The notes under the pieces are model-generated. The model did not search any database. It was not told where the DNA came from and saw only the letters and a list, made by a program, of their open reading frames with translations. A DNA stretch of 64,000 nucleotides, taken from positions 24,305,349 to 24,369,348 of the forward strand of contig OX235267.1 of the NCBI GenBank assembly GCA_944472135.2, given 5' to 3'. Shown here piece after piece: positions 12,321-22,866 of this stretch. Both the position numbers and the translations under genes were made by a program. Numbering within the stretch: position 1 is the first letter of the stretch; each line of letters starts with the position of its first letter. The stretch comes from Trichobilharzia regenti. Taxonomy: Eukaryota; Platyhelminthes; Trematoda; Strigeidida; Schistosomatidae.

Positions 12321-12494
12321 TCTTTTTTTTATTATAGCTTGATTCCACACTGGATTTTTGGTAGAAGTATGGAATTTTCAGCATGTGATATCGGTAGCCC
12401 AAATTTTGCAGGTCGGCCACTGATATCAGGGTATCGAACCCCGGACCATGTGCATGGTCGGCGAGAGTCCTAACCGCTGTGCCACCGACGCACA
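12321..12494 (-). repeat. SINE-D copy
   Basis: Minus strand: GTGCGTCGGTGGCACAGCGG head with the ACCATGCACATGGT palindrome and box-B-like GGGTTCGATACC, then the D tail and A-rich end. It lies ten bases left of the target duplication of the Penelope composite. Confidence 0.8.
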
Positions 12495-12504
12495 TGTATG
12501 ATGA

Positions 12505-12518
12505 TATATGATGATTAA
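12505..12518. repeat. target-site duplication, left copy
   Basis: TATATGATGATTAA, identical to 15390-15403. Together they bracket the 12519-15389 Penelope composite. Confidence 0.75.
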
Positions 12519-13165
12519 CTCAGGGAGAACTCCCATTGTAACATAACGAAAATCAAAACAAGTGATTCAGCGAAGAGACTCTTTTCAACGAATTTATCAT
12601 CAAGCTGTACAATCGTATATATATGGTTTTTTTCAGAAGTTATATCCGGTGAGGGAATTGAATCATAGGTGCGAATGCATAAAATAATAATAATAGTAGT
12701 ATGAAATGCAAGAACACAAAAGACAACTAAAATGTTTGTGATTATAATCATAGTTAAATGTCAAGTGACAAAGCAAATTAATGTCATATGTAGAATAATT
12801 CATAGGAGGGATAGAACTTGAAAAAGGATGTGCAATTATAGGATTAGTAGATAAATCGAAAAAAACAAAAACGTTAAGTAATATTGTGTGAAATTTGATA
12901 GCATAGAATTTAACGTTGTAAAAAAGAATTGATTTAAAATGACAATTGGAACAAGTGAAATACTACTGGGGACAGTTCAAAGTGAGAGTAGTAATAGTAA
13001 TAGTTGACGTAATAAGGAAGAGGCTACAAACTGAATAGACAAAGTCAAAAAAGGAAAAACGAAGAATTGATAGAGCTAAAATATGATTGGGGATTACCAT
13101 GCTAAAGCATAGAGGGATTAAGACCAAATTAGTATTACATATGACGTTCACGAGCCGCAAATTGT
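12519..13165 (-). mobile_element. PLE 3' region, inverted arm
   Basis: On the minus strand CTCTTCCTTATTACGTCAAC, TTCACTTGTTCCAATTGTCATTTTAAA, AATTCCCTCACCGGATATAAC and the terminal TTCGCTGAATCACTTGTT follow in the same order as on the plus strand at 13840-15389. It carries no coding capacity. At its outer end it extends about 35 bases beyond the right arm. Confidence 0.65.
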
Positions 13166-13194
13166 CCTCTAACTCTGTAAAAGATAAGCTCTCC

Positions 13195-13530
13195 CATGTG
13201 CATCTATCAGTTCACCTACTCTTGTGGAGCAAGGTACATTGGCCGTAGTCAGAGGACGCTTTCCACATGGATACGAGAATATATTCCAGCTTGGTTTTAA
13301 AGGGAGAAAGGAAGTGTGTACGAAGCTCTATTCTGCAACACCTGATCGACTTTTGTCACTCTGTCAACCCTGACCATGATTTCAAGATCATATGTAGAAT
13401 TCATGCTAACTTCCCGCGCTCTCTTCGTTACAGACTTCTAAAGACAGCTGAGGCCTTGGCAATTCATGACTTTAAGCCAGACCTTTGTGTACAAAAGAAG
13501 TACGCACAATCCCTACTTCTGCCTTGTCCG
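13195..13530 (+). pseudogene. Penelope GIY-YIG endonuclease domain, truncated
   Basis: Reads CIYQFTYSCGARYIGRSQR, then TLSTWIREYIPAWF, a stop, and then ILQHLIDFCHSVNPDHDF and LRYRLLKTAEALAIHDF, ending DLCVQK. The arrangement is the same as at 9692. The first cysteine of the CSC motif is changed to tyrosine and an in-frame stop follows PAWF, so it is not functional. The methionine at 13267 is not a real start; the domain begins upstream of it. Confidence 0.7.
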
Positions 13531-13544
13531 TAGAGGATAATAAA

Positions 13545-13781
13545 ATAAATAATTTTTCCTTCACGTTCCCAGTGGAACATAGGGCTCCAAGCTAGTGGCT
13601 TGAAGTTTCTGTAGCAGTGTTTAATTTTTACAGGATGGGGTTGGTATCCTCATGCTTAACCTTTCCTCTTTACCAGCATTATTTCTGGCTCGGTGAGGTA
13701 AAGGAGTGCGCCGGCCGGGGATCGAACCCCGGACCATATGCATAGTTGGCGAGCGTCCTAACCGCTATACCACCGACGCAC
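13545..13781 (-). repeat. SINE-D' copy (tRNA-like head, LINE-like tail)
   Basis: Minus strand: GTGCGTCGGTGGTATAGCGG head with box-B-like GGGTTCGATCCCCGGCC, then a body (CACTCCTTTACCTCACCGAG, AATGCTGGTAAAGAGGAAAG), ending CCCTATGTTCCACTGGGAACG and GAAGGAAAAA. The last 25-30 bases match the 3' end of the LINE. It sits within the Penelope 3' region and is therefore younger than it. Confidence 0.8.
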
Positions 13782-13879
13782 ACAGGAATAGACATTTATT
13801 TATTTTGTTTATTTAGTTATTCTATGTACCTTTCCCTTATTACTATGATTATTTTTGTTATTATTATCATTATTACTAT

Positions 13880-14209
13880 TGTGGTGAGAGCAGGCTGCTA
13901 GCCGATTGGTTGGCACTAATCTACGTTAAGGTCTAGGTCACTAATATGGGCCGTGAGAAAATATGAACAAGGCTGAGTCAACAACCAATCACAGCAAAGT
14001 TAACGTGGCAAAATGTGATTCGCAGATAGAGAACTCTATTTGTCAAGGAATCCCGAAACAACCAATAAGAAGCCTGCGTTTGTCTACCTAAAAACAACCA
14101 ATCAGATGACTGCGCTTGTCTATAATAATGTAGTTGAAATATGTATAAATACGTGTTGATTTTCATAATAAAACGATCTGTTGCCTGGCCCTTGTCTTCT
14201 GTTGTTACA
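13880..14209 (+). repeat. 5' LTR of the non-autonomous element
   Basis: TG...CA ends; several CCAAT motifs; TATA-like TATAAATACGTG near 14141-14152; AATAAAA polyadenylation-like signal near 14167. A duplicated CAACCAAT...AGCCTGCG type unit is present twice. Confidence 0.85.
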
Positions 14210-14233
14210 TTTGGTGTCGCTGCCTACCGACAA

Positions 14234-14653
14234 ATGAAAAGCCTATACCCTGCAGTTTTTGATGGAGACATATGGATCTTCGGGCAGGACTTCAAGGCTT
14301 CTGCGCAGTTGAGTGGCGTTCAAGATCTGTCAGCGATGGAGCTGCTACTTGAGACGCTGCTGGGAGGTCGGGCGAAAGCAGCATATGAAGGTGTGGGCCG
14401 GAGTATGGACGAATGTTCGACAGGGTCAGGCAAACAGTTTCCAAAGTGGGAAGGACCATATATGGTCACTTCGAGATGGGGTTACGCAGACACAGTCGCA
14501 ATGGCGAACAATGAGAGGCGCGTGAACGTCAGCGAGCTCCAGAAATGGATACAGCGAGACAAGCCAACGATGACACCTGCACCAAGTAGATCAAGCCGGC
14601 TTCAGTCGCACGTATTTGACGGGGGGACGAGTGTGGTGAGAGCAGGCTGCTAG
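14234..14653 (+). CDS. gag N-terminus fused to integrase C-terminus
   Basis: A 139-codon open frame starts at the methionine of MKSLYPAVFDGDIW, 25 bases after the LTR. The first 60 residues (FGQDFKASAQLSGV, LLLETLLGGRAKAAY) correspond to the damaged gag start at 53052. From about residue 67, KQFPKWEGPYMVTSRWG matches the GPY/F region at the integrase C-terminus of the 52.7-kb copy (LPKWEGPYTITKRRG), then RRVNVSELQKWIQRDKP. The frame ends inside the 3' LTR, as the full-length pol frame does. The deletion junction lies at about 14415-14437. Whether a protein is made is unknown; an in-frame deletion kept by chance is possible. Confidence 0.6.
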   Translation: MKSLYPAVFDGDIWIFGQDFKASAQLSGVQDLSAMELLLETLLGGRAKAAYEGVGRSMDECSTGSGKQFPKWEGPYMVTSRWGYADTVAMANNERRVNVSELQKWIQRDKPTMTPAPSRSSRLQSHVFDGGTSVVRAGC

Positions 14654-14961
14654 CCGATTGGTTGGCACTAATCTACGTTAAGGTCTAGGTCACTAATATG
14701 GGCCGTGAGAAAATATGAACAAGGCTGAGTCAACAACCAATCACAGCAAAGTTAACGTGGCAAAATGTGATTCGCAGATAGAGAACTCTATTTGTCAAGG
14801 AATCCCGAAACAACCAATAAGAAGCCTGCGTTTGTCTACCTAAAAACAACCAATCAGATGACTGCGCTTGTCTATAATAATGTAGTTGAAATATGTATAA
14901 ATACGTGTTGATTTTCATAATAAAACGATCTGTTGCCTGGCCCTTGTCTTCTGTTGTTACA
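14632..14961 (+). repeat. 3' LTR of the non-autonomous element
   Basis: No difference from 13880-14209 was found by eye. The first 22 bases encode the end of the fusion frame. Confidence 0.85.
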
Positions 14962-15389
14962 CTATTACTATTCTCACTCTGAATCTTTTCCACTTGACCC
15001 ACTTGTCATTTTAAACCTAAAATTATTAATTTTCATATTTTTTGTTTTTACAATATTGAATTCTATCATATCAGATTTCACACCATGTTCTGTAACATTT
15101 TATATTCGTCTACTAATCTTATAATTATGTATACCTTTCCAAAATCTACACAGCTTATGTATTATTCTATATATGACATTAATTATTTTGCCACTTGACA
15201 CTAAACCATGATTATAATCACAGTTATTTTAATTGCACTTCATACTATTATTATTTCATGTATTCCCACCTTTGACCTAATTCCCTCACCGAATATAACT
15301 TCTTAAAAACCATATATATATCGATTGTACAGCTTGATGATAAATTCGTTGAAAAGAGTCTCTTCGCTGAATCACTTGTTTTGATTTTC

Positions 15390-15403
15390 TATATGATGAT
15401 TAA
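15390..15403. repeat. target-site duplication, right copy
   Basis: TATATGATGATTAA directly after GATTTTC of the Penelope 3' end; identical to 12505-12518. Confidence 0.75.
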
Positions 15404-15639
15404 ACCAGTTTTTGATAGACTGTTTTGTATGCTTTATTGAACCGATCAAAATAAGTTACTTGACTCTTTCCATAATATAATTTCACCTTCTTGAATGAAG
15501 ACTCATTGACTGTTACAGTGTTATAAATATTTTGGACTATCAAAACGGCTCTAAAGGAACTCGACTTCATGGATGATTTATGCGTTTGATCCAACAGAGT
15601 AGAAAATTTACACAGGAAAACCAACAACCCAAAGAAGCA

Positions 15640-15940
15640 TCGAAAAAGACAGGATTTCACTTGAGCATAGAGATGATATAGGTGGTTAATATAAGCAACA
15701 AATCCTGCCAGGGATGGAAAAGCAAGACAGTAGTTCATTATTCTGAAACCATTGTAGTGATACACTACACTTAGAAAAGAGAAAAGAAAATTCGAATTCT
15801 TAATACCACTGTCAAGTAATTGATTCTATATAGTTCAGAAAGTGAGTGGAAACGAATTGGACACAGACTGAGAAGACTTTTGAGTGACATCAAATGCCAG
15901 ACCCTGAAATGAAACTAGAATTTGAGATGACAAGTTGGAC
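15640..15940 (+). mobile_element. LINE C-terminal fragment, decayed
   Basis: GGGATGGAAAAGCAAGACAG matches the GRIGKARQ region of other copies. ATTCGAATTCTTAATACCAC, GAATTGGACACAGACTGAG and GAGTGACATCAAATGCCAG match the RIFN, WIGHTLRR and SDIT regions. It has many stops and no 3' end. The minus-strand open frame at 15400-15765 is a shadow. Confidence 0.5.
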
Positions 15941-16589
15941 TTCGTTTCAAGTGTGACATTTTGAAGACTGTGTTAAGAGGAGGTATAAAACCCATGGGCA
16001 ACCTTTATCTAGATAGAGAAGACTGAATAGAACAGGGTAAAATGATTATGTAACTCTTTGCTGAAGCTCTTTGTTCACCTTGAAATAATAATTATGATAA
16101 GAATACTCTTATTATTCACTTTTTAAGCAATTTACCCAATTTCTAAAGTATATCTAAATCAAATCCGAATGTGAAAGTGAAGCTAGTGACCTTACTGAAA
16201 ATAACTCAAACCCAAGAGGCAATTAATTTCATTTTTGATGTGATTAACTACATTCGATTATGATTCAGATGACAGAAGAAAGTGTAAGTAATAACACTAC
16301 GTGATGGACAGTTGCCTGCCTTGCTCGCCATCCCCGTGCTGTATCCTTAAATGAATTATACTCTCATTTTTAACGGCGTCGGAGATTCATCAAGTGTTCA
16401 TGAATACTTCACGTATTCCAATAAGCTCCAAATTGAGTCAGTTGTTTCAGTTTACAAATGTCGCATTTACCAATAGACTTGACTGTCTAAAAAGTATAAT
16501 TTCACGATTAAAAGCCGTACATTTCTTACACAGATGTTATGCTTCTGTTCTTATGGCCTCCAATAACCTTCAAAAGACCTATCAAGGGG

Positions 16590-17190
16590 AGTGAAATTAA
16601 GACACCTGGGCATAGCCGAGACACTAGCTATCCAAAAGCTCAAACCCACGCTTTGTATACAAAAAGTACCTCCAACCCCTGTCCCTCCCATGGCCAATTT
16701 AGCAATGACCGTCCCATCGCCTTTCTTATCTAAACTTCCTGTTTATTCATGTTATTTTAAGTTTTTCTTAATCCCTGTTTACACTACCATATTTTCATAT
16801 CCAAACTTCCTGTCTATTTTGCTATTTTATTATTTCTACATATATAATCCCTGATTGCATAAACAATTATTCGTCACATTAGTTTTTTTATCCAAACATC
16901 CTGTCTATTTTTGTTATTTCTACATTTCTAACCCCCAATTGCACAATGTCAATCTTCTTAGTTATTATCCTGCTACTTTGTTTGAGTTTTACCCATCCCC
17001 CTGTTTATTATGGCATTTTAATTCCTAATTGTAATTTTTTATTAATTTGACCCTTAACCGGAAATTATTCTGGAACTTTCCCATCCATCTGATATAAATA
17101 CACGAATGTACAGCTACCTAATTGATACTGACTCCGTCGAAAAGAAAATTTTCTTCGCTGCAACTGTCTTCTTAATAACTCCTATGACCC
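16590..17190 (+). pseudogene. Penelope-like fragment, last residues plus 3' region
   Basis: KLRHLGIAETLAIQKLKPTL followed by CIQK (16591-16665) corresponds to the end of the GIY-YIG frame. The 3' region follows and ends near CCGTCGAAAAGAAAATTTTC and TTCGCTGCAACTG (17137-17167). The upstream part is decayed beyond recognition. Confidence 0.55.
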
Positions 17191-19669
17191 ACTGTGTATA
17201 TTCCGTGACTTCAAAAGATCGTGTTGAAAACTTAAGTCAACCGAAAAAAGAAAAGAAAAGTGTCTGCGGATATAAAAGTGAAGCAAGGTTAAAATGGTGT
17301 CGCATTTCCTGGAATCAAATTCGTCAACCTCGAATGAAATGTTTAACAGACGATTTTAAGATCAGTTAAGGGTATTCAGGAACACGATAGCACATGAAAT
17401 AAATGGCTACTCATAAACGTAAAGTAACCAAAAGAAAAATAGCCAGCATTCGTTGTCACAATACTTTGGAATTCAGATTTCATCAGTACATGCCTATCCA
17501 GTTATAGGAATAGTTCGAACTAACTAAGGTTATGCAAAATAGCCATACTGAGAGCTAATGCGGCCAGTTTCCACAGTGAAACATTAAATTTTATGGATAG
17601 GTAAAGTCACGTCTGAAATGCAGGGTGTTTGTTTCTCTAAGTAGTCAGATTGTATCCAGCATAAGATAAAGTCAGTCTGATGAATAAAAAGCCTTGCATT
17701 ACAAAATTCTGGCTAAGGAACACCTCTGATAATGATGATGATTGATGTAATCTATTTTCAAATGAACATTGTAGTAAATTAAGTAATTCTCTCTATTTTT
17801 GTGGAAAACTTCTCTCCCTTGGAGGAAAACAAACAAACACACACAACAAAGTCTGGAATTAAGTGATTACATAATTTTTGTTGTACTGAAAGAAAAAAGT
17901 ATAAAGGAAGAGTAAGAAAGTTGCATATATTTTACGACTACTTATTTTGTTGGTAGTAATATAGACAGATAGGTAGGTAAATGTATGCTTTGAGGGGTAT
18001 GTGTGTGTGTGGTGAAAATAACTAGGCTTACAAGCATCACACACTTGTCTACTTACTTAGCGATATTACAGCCATCCTGATCATCACCACCATCATTATG
18101 AACAAGGTGTCAATCAAAACACAATTTTAGGTAGGCAAATATCAGTCTAAAAAAGGAGATTACCGCTGCTATGCCTGATAATGCTGCTGTAATCCACTTA
18201 GAGATAGATTATTTAGACATCAGTGAAGTATTCGCAGGAAATGAAAACAAATCCCAAACTGTGATAGCAAGGAGAAGGGAATATTGAAGACACTTCTTTG
18301 TACTGTGTGTACTGCGTGTGTTTGTGTGTGTGTGTGCAGGCGGGCGACTAAAATATTCATGATTACTGAAAACTGATAAAGGAGCCAATGAATGTGCTGA
18401 AGGTTGTAGAATTGCAAATACTATTAGGCATTTAGTTAGCTAACAGATATACTAGTCTAAGCACTATCGGGATCAGTTAACACCTCTACTATTGCTAATA
18501 TCACTACTTTTCAGACTACACTCCAGTAATATACTTTAGTATACTTAGTTGCCTAACTATATATATATATATATATATATTGATGTGTTAACGTGCAATG
18601 AATTAGAACAACACACCGAATAAGTAACAAAATTAGCAGAAACCATCTAAAAAATAAAATAAAAAGTGTATTTATTGCCTTTGTTTTTAACCGCATGCTG
18701 AGATTAGCAGTTTGAAGCTTTCTTGCTACTTGGCGAATATTTTTATCTCAGCTGTAATAGTTGCAGTAGTTGTTGTTGTAATTTTTTTATTATTTCTGTT
18801 ACTTTTTCTGGTTAATACAGTTTCATTATTATCATCATCTGATTGACATGCAAATTAGTGTATTTATCATCCTGGATCAGTTTACTATGGTTGTACTAAT
18901 ATTTCAACACATTTTGGATATTCAGTTAAAAAAAAATTACAGTTGAAGTAGACTGTTCATTTTCTAAGTTGTTAATAGTGTTGATTGTAAAAGTGGTTAT
19001 AAATTTTTATCTTGGTAGGTGGTAATATAATCTGGTGAATACTTTGAATAATTGTCGTAATTCATCAGTGGGTTGTTCCTGTTTTATTCCTTATATCCTG
19101 AGCGGAACAAAGAGTTTCAAAAATTTAAGTGTCAGTAGCGATGATGATGATGATTTTAAGCAGTATGTCGTTACTAGCTACACGCCAGTCCTTCCACCTT
19201 TTCTTGGATTACTACTACCAGCTGCTAGGTGAAGTTGACGAGTATGTCGGCCAAGATTTGAACCCGCAACACATCAGTACTTTATCTCTTTCTGTTATTC
19301 GATAAATTGAATTACTCACGTTAAAATTAATCAGTCATTTAGCCCCTTTTTTTAAAAATTGTTTAAACTGATTGAATGTTTAGCAGGGATTAGCAGCTGG
19401 ATCCAGAAAAGTAGCTTCATCTTGTTCGTTCGATTGCCTGTCTACATATAACTTAGAAAACTGGGGAGATTGATTTGAAATAGTCACAGTCTTCTCAACA
19501 AGCATTAATTTGTTTATGGTTCTTTCTCTCTCTCTCTCAAAAAAGCAAACATCTGATGCAAATAATATTTAATTAACAGCTATCTGAAGGCGCAATTCTC
19601 ACTTCTTTTCTAGGTAGACTTCCTCGTGAAGTGACATCTTTTAGAGGCACATTTAGCCACTGATAAACG
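17191..19669. other. unassigned intergenic DNA
   Basis: Contains a GT-rich run at 18308-18340 and (TA)n at 18558-18581. The open frame at 19035-19232, with an SDDDDD run, lies next to GGCCAAGATTTGAACCCGCA (19248-19267), whose reverse complement has a box-B-like motif, so it may be part of another SINE. No supported gene. Confidence 0.35.
18558..18581. repeat. (TA)n microsatellite
   Basis: About 11 TA units. Confidence 0.9.
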
Positions 19670-19960
19670 TGTTTTTAAATGGTTGGAGTTAACCGGTAGG
19701 ATGCCTTGGACTTCGGTGTCGTGCTGGTAGGCACTCATCAACAAGGATTATTTACAACCTCGAAGGAACTCATGTCCCTTCTGAGATTCGAACCCGCGTC
19801 ACCCAGAGCTGCAGTCAGTGAAGTTACCACTGAGCTAATCGGGCTCGCGACTGACCTCCTGTAGGACTGTACTGGATACTCTGATTGGACACTAGTAACC
19901 AGTGTGGTTTCAATCTGCACCAGAAAAAGGACTCAACACATCACACTAGTTACTAGTGTC
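19670..19960 (-). repeat. SINE-C copy (third tRNA-like head)
   Basis: On the minus strand GCCCGATTAGCTCAGTGGTA is a good box A, and GCGGGTTCGAATCTCAG a good box B about 30 bases later. The D- and T-arm spacing is tRNA-like. The sequence downstream differs from SINE-A, B and D. The adjacent GACACTAGTTACTAGTG recurs in similar form at 51620-51650. Limits are uncertain. Confidence 0.55.
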
Positions 19961-20292
19961 CAATAAAAAATAAACGTGTTTGTCTCGTATCTTGAATATC
20001 TTGGTCTCAAATCCTGATGGAATCGTGGGTAGACAGTTCTGATAAGCCACAAACTAGGGTAAAACAGCTACTAGATACCCTAAGGATTAGAATGTTTCCG
20101 TAACCGGAGCTTATTTGCTACGAAATTTACCGTTAAGATCAGTCGAATTTTTATAAATACAAATTTTGAATTTAATTTCGTTTTCAGATTTTCGAATCAC
20201 GAATGAAACCCTGTTAAATTAAAATTAAACATTAAGTTGAATAAGTCTAATTTTTTTCACTTACGATAATCAATCTATTTTGCTTGGTTACA

Positions 20293-20620
20293 GGACTTCA
20301 TCATGAACTGACATCGATAAGAAAACCATTGGAAAACCTGCAGGGAGTACTAGACCGCTGTTTCGTCCTAGTCTGAAACTCCTCAGTAGTACGCACACAC
20401 CACCAGGGTTCGAAACCAGTACCTTCTGGTTACAAGGCTAGCGACCTCGTAGATCATTAAGTTACTGGGACCCGCCAATCCAATGGCCTATGAATTCCAA
20501 CTTCCGCCAATTCATGATATGGCGTGACCACTAGTGAATGTCATCCGTGGCGATTATTTGTCCTCTCACCTGACTTGCTGCACCCTACTGGTCACGACGT
20601 CCCACTAGAACCCCAGGTAG
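20293..20620 (-). repeat. SINE-A copy, long
   Basis: Minus strand runs from CTACCTGGGGTTCTAGTGGG through the tRNA-like head (GGTTCGAACCCT-like box B) and the hammerhead-like module to GTCAGTTCATGATGAAGTCC. It shows that the family has about 110 bases upstream of the tRNA-like head. It abuts the LINE fragment starting at about 20625. Confidence 0.75.
20347..20392 (-). ncRNA. hammerhead-like ribozyme module (SINE-A)
   Basis: Minus strand: stem I GTACTA, core CTGAGGA, stem II segment ending AGGAC, GAA, stem III ACAGCGGT, C, stem I TAGTAC. Stem I carries a compensatory change (GTACTA/TAGTAC instead of GTACTG/CAGTAC). The core is one base from the hammerhead consensus. Stem II is weakened (GTTTC against AGGAC). 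Confidence 0.55.
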
Positions 20621-20624
20621 ACAA

Positions 20625-21035
20625 CCTATTTTGTATCTGTGCTTCTTTGGTAATCAACGGAGTTCTTCTATATGGTTCAGAAACCTGGTGTGTCACTAGA
20701 AGCATTTCCAACAGCTGACTGAAGAATTTAAACAGCAGCTGCCTTCGATTGATACTGAAGATGAGATGGCCGGCTAGAAAGAATGACCAACAATGAACTT
20801 AGGGAACAAATCAACCAAAAACCTTTTACTCAACAAATATGCCGAAAGGAATGGAGATGTATGGGGGGGACACTGAGGAGACCACCAAGTGACACCACGC
20901 ACCAGTCAAGTCCTCAGGTGGAATCCAAACGGAAAACCATGCCATGGAAACTATGACAGCTTATAGGCGATCGTGTACCAATATAAAGAGAACCACGAGG
21001 AATACGATGAAATGGAGATGTATTTGATATGTTCC
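20625..21035 (+). mobile_element. LINE C-terminal and 3' fragment
   Basis: GGAGTTCTTCTATATGGTTC encodes the VLLYGSE motif. ATTGATACTGAAGATGAGATGG, CAACAATGAACTTAGGGAAC and GACACTGAGGAGACCACCAAGTG match other 3' copies. Stops throughout. It fades near 21035 without the canonical GTTCCACTGGGAAC terminus. Confidence 0.6.
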
Positions 21036-21063
21036 TACATGATGTGTGTTTTTTTTGATAGTC

Positions 21064-21429
21064 TGTTATATTTTGCTATGTGTTTATGGATCGATATTCC
21101 ATTACAACCGACATTATGCTTTTGTCTGTCCACTAGCTAAATAAACATGTATGACCTTGTTATCACATGACATTACAACCAATCATGGTAAGAAGTTATC
21201 TTATCGGTTCATATGTATTAGTCATTTTCATATATACTTTGCATTGTACACTTGTTCATACTTTCTTGTTTCACACACTTTTCGTACATCTAAGTACCCT
21301 TCCACTCACACACTAGTGTGACATTTATTTTCCTTGTCTGGAAAATACAAGTATCATCGTAAACCTGGTGGTCTTCTGATTTCCCTCTTTCCGCGTCAGG
21401 ACTATTAACTACTCGACGAGTACATAACA
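21064..21429 (+). repeat. probable solo LTR of a second LTR element
   Basis: The segment begins TGTTATATT and ends GTACATAACA, giving TG...CA with inverted TGTTAT/ATAACA termini. It is followed by TAATTGGCGACGGGGAAAAC, which looks like a primer-binding site starting TGGCGAC. An AATAAA lies at 21137. No second LTR or coding remnant is seen and no flanking duplication was found, so the call is tentative. It is unrelated to the LTR family at 13.9, 26.1 and 52.7 kb. Confidence 0.4.
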
Positions 21430-22611
21430 TAATTGGCGACGGGGAAAACTACTAATAACTCACTCAGCAACAGTACATAACAGTATTGCTGAGGCCGTAC
21501 GTTCCGCTTGAAACATAAAGAAATAATAGTAGTGATAAACTTCTCCAGTATTTATTTTGACACCATCAGGTGAAATATTGAAGACCGTTACATTAGAAGG
21601 AAGCCAATCTAATGGTGTACTTCATAAAATTTTCATACCTCCGCTTATCATCGATGTAAATGAATATGTAAGTGATTTGAAATTCACCTACTTAGAGAAT
21701 GAGATAGTGTTTAATCCCCGCCTTACATTATTTTGAAATATTAACTATCCTTGTATGGGAGAAGTCAAACCTGTACAGTACTCAGTGAATACCAGGCTGA
21801 AGAGAATTTTCCTTCGTAAAACATGTTTCTAACGTTTGAACATTATTAAACCAATAAAAATGTTTCAAAATAATTTCACATTGATAATAGATTCATACAA
21901 AATTATATTTACAGGAAGCTGAAAATTAGTTCACTAATGAAAACTTTATTGGTTAAAAAGGTGAAAATAAATACACCTGTTTATCGTTTTACTTGCTTCT
22001 TTTATACTAGGAAGACGTGTATGGACAAAAAGAATCCCCCACCTGTATCATCCACTTCTCTCCCTTCATCTTACTGTTTTAGGGAATTTCGTTTTGTTAA
22101 CTGTCACTGGAGTAACACGACTTGTTTTTCATCCTACCATTAATAACAGCTTCTAAAAAACGTTATAATCGCTATGAATGATGAAACATTTACGCTACAC
22201 TATTATTATTGTTACTACTACTACTACGACCATGTATGTGAAGAGAAAAGCCAATTAGATGTGCTGATTTTATTACTCCATCTCCTTATTAACATCACCA
22301 TTAGACGTAAAATGTGTTTATGACCAGTTTGACTTTATTTATATCAACTTTTTTATGCAGTGAAAAGAATTTTTGTTTACAAGATGAACAAATACTGTTT
22401 AAATTTTTAGTACTGTAAAGAATATTATGATGTTAGTTCACTTAAACGTTTTTAGGAGTATATATTATTTTGCAGTGTAAATTAATTAGTTTTTACAAGA
22501 ATTAAGTTACTCTTGGTAATTGACGCTAGCCAGTCTGTCTTTTCAGTTTTTTTCAGGTATAAATGGCATGCTTGGAAGGAATATGATGAGGAAAACTTTT
22601 AACTGACTGGA
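21430..22611. other. unassigned intergenic DNA
   Basis: The first 50-100 bases may be LTR-element leader. Nothing else recognised. Confidence 0.35.
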
Positions 22612-22866
22612 AACATTATTATTATTATCTCCTTAGGTTCCGAGTGGAACATAGGGTTCCAACACAACAACTCCATTTAATCTGGTCCTCTGAAGTCCTG
22701 TGTAGCTGGCTCCACGATTGTCCATAAGCTTTCATCTCCTCTTCACACAATCTCCTGTATACTACCTTCACACCTGCATCCAACTCTCCATTTCTCATCC
22801 CAGTTACAGTTGAGGACCTGTCATCCAACGGTCTTCTCAGCGTGTATCCGATTCATCTCCATTTTC
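22612..22866 (-). mobile_element. LINE 3' fragment, split by a SINE
   Basis: TATTATTATCTCCTTAGGTTCC and GAGTGGAACATAGGG mark the LINE 3' end in reverse. The minus-strand frame reads VVYRRLCEEEMKAYGQSW as in other copies. The LINE is interrupted after ATCTCCATTTTC (22855-22866) and resumes at 23276 with TTCGACACATTTGT. Confidence 0.75.

Larger units (their letters stand above)
13880..14961 (+). mobile_element. non-autonomous Gypsy-family LTR element with identical LTRs
   Basis: Two 330-bp LTRs (13880-14209 and 14632-14961) look identical by eye, begin TGTGGTGAGAG and end CTGTTGTTACA, and are flanked by the 4-bp duplication CTAT (13876-13879 and 14962-14965). The 422-bp interior keeps the primer-site region (TTTGGTGTCGCTGCC), a polypurine stretch (GACGGGGGGACGAG) and one open frame. 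Protease, reverse transcriptase, RNase H and the integrase core are deleted. Identical LTRs imply a recent insertion mobilised in trans. Its LTR differs at several sites from the 52.7-kb copy, so its helper belongs to another subfamily. Confidence 0.85.
12519..15389. mobile_element. Penelope-like composite insertion with inverted arms
   Basis: A 14-bp direct repeat flanks the whole segment. Inside are a minus-strand PLE 3' region (12519-13165), a plus-strand GIY-YIG remnant (13195-13530) and a plus-strand 3' region (13531-15389) interrupted by SINE-D' and a 1.08-kb LTR element. The outermost parts are inverted copies of each other (GATTTTC, the CTTCGCTGAATCACTTGTTT motif and CGTTGAAAAGAGTCTC). 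Without the nested elements the insertion is about 1.55 kb. Mixed-orientation partial copies are known for Penelope elements. The single flanking duplication argues for one insertion event. Confidence 0.65.

Noticed and set aside
14234..14653. Domesticated host gene derived from gag
   Set aside because: Identical LTRs and an intact target duplication show a recent element, not a long-conserved gene.
15400..15765. 121-codon minus-strand frame with hydrophobic segments
   Set aside because: Opposite strand carries decayed LINE sequence in part of the interval; the frame shows no recognised motif and is likely a shadow.
19035..19232. 66-codon frame with an aspartate run
   Set aside because: The run comes from a GAT repeat, and the adjoining box-B-like motif suggests a decayed repeat.
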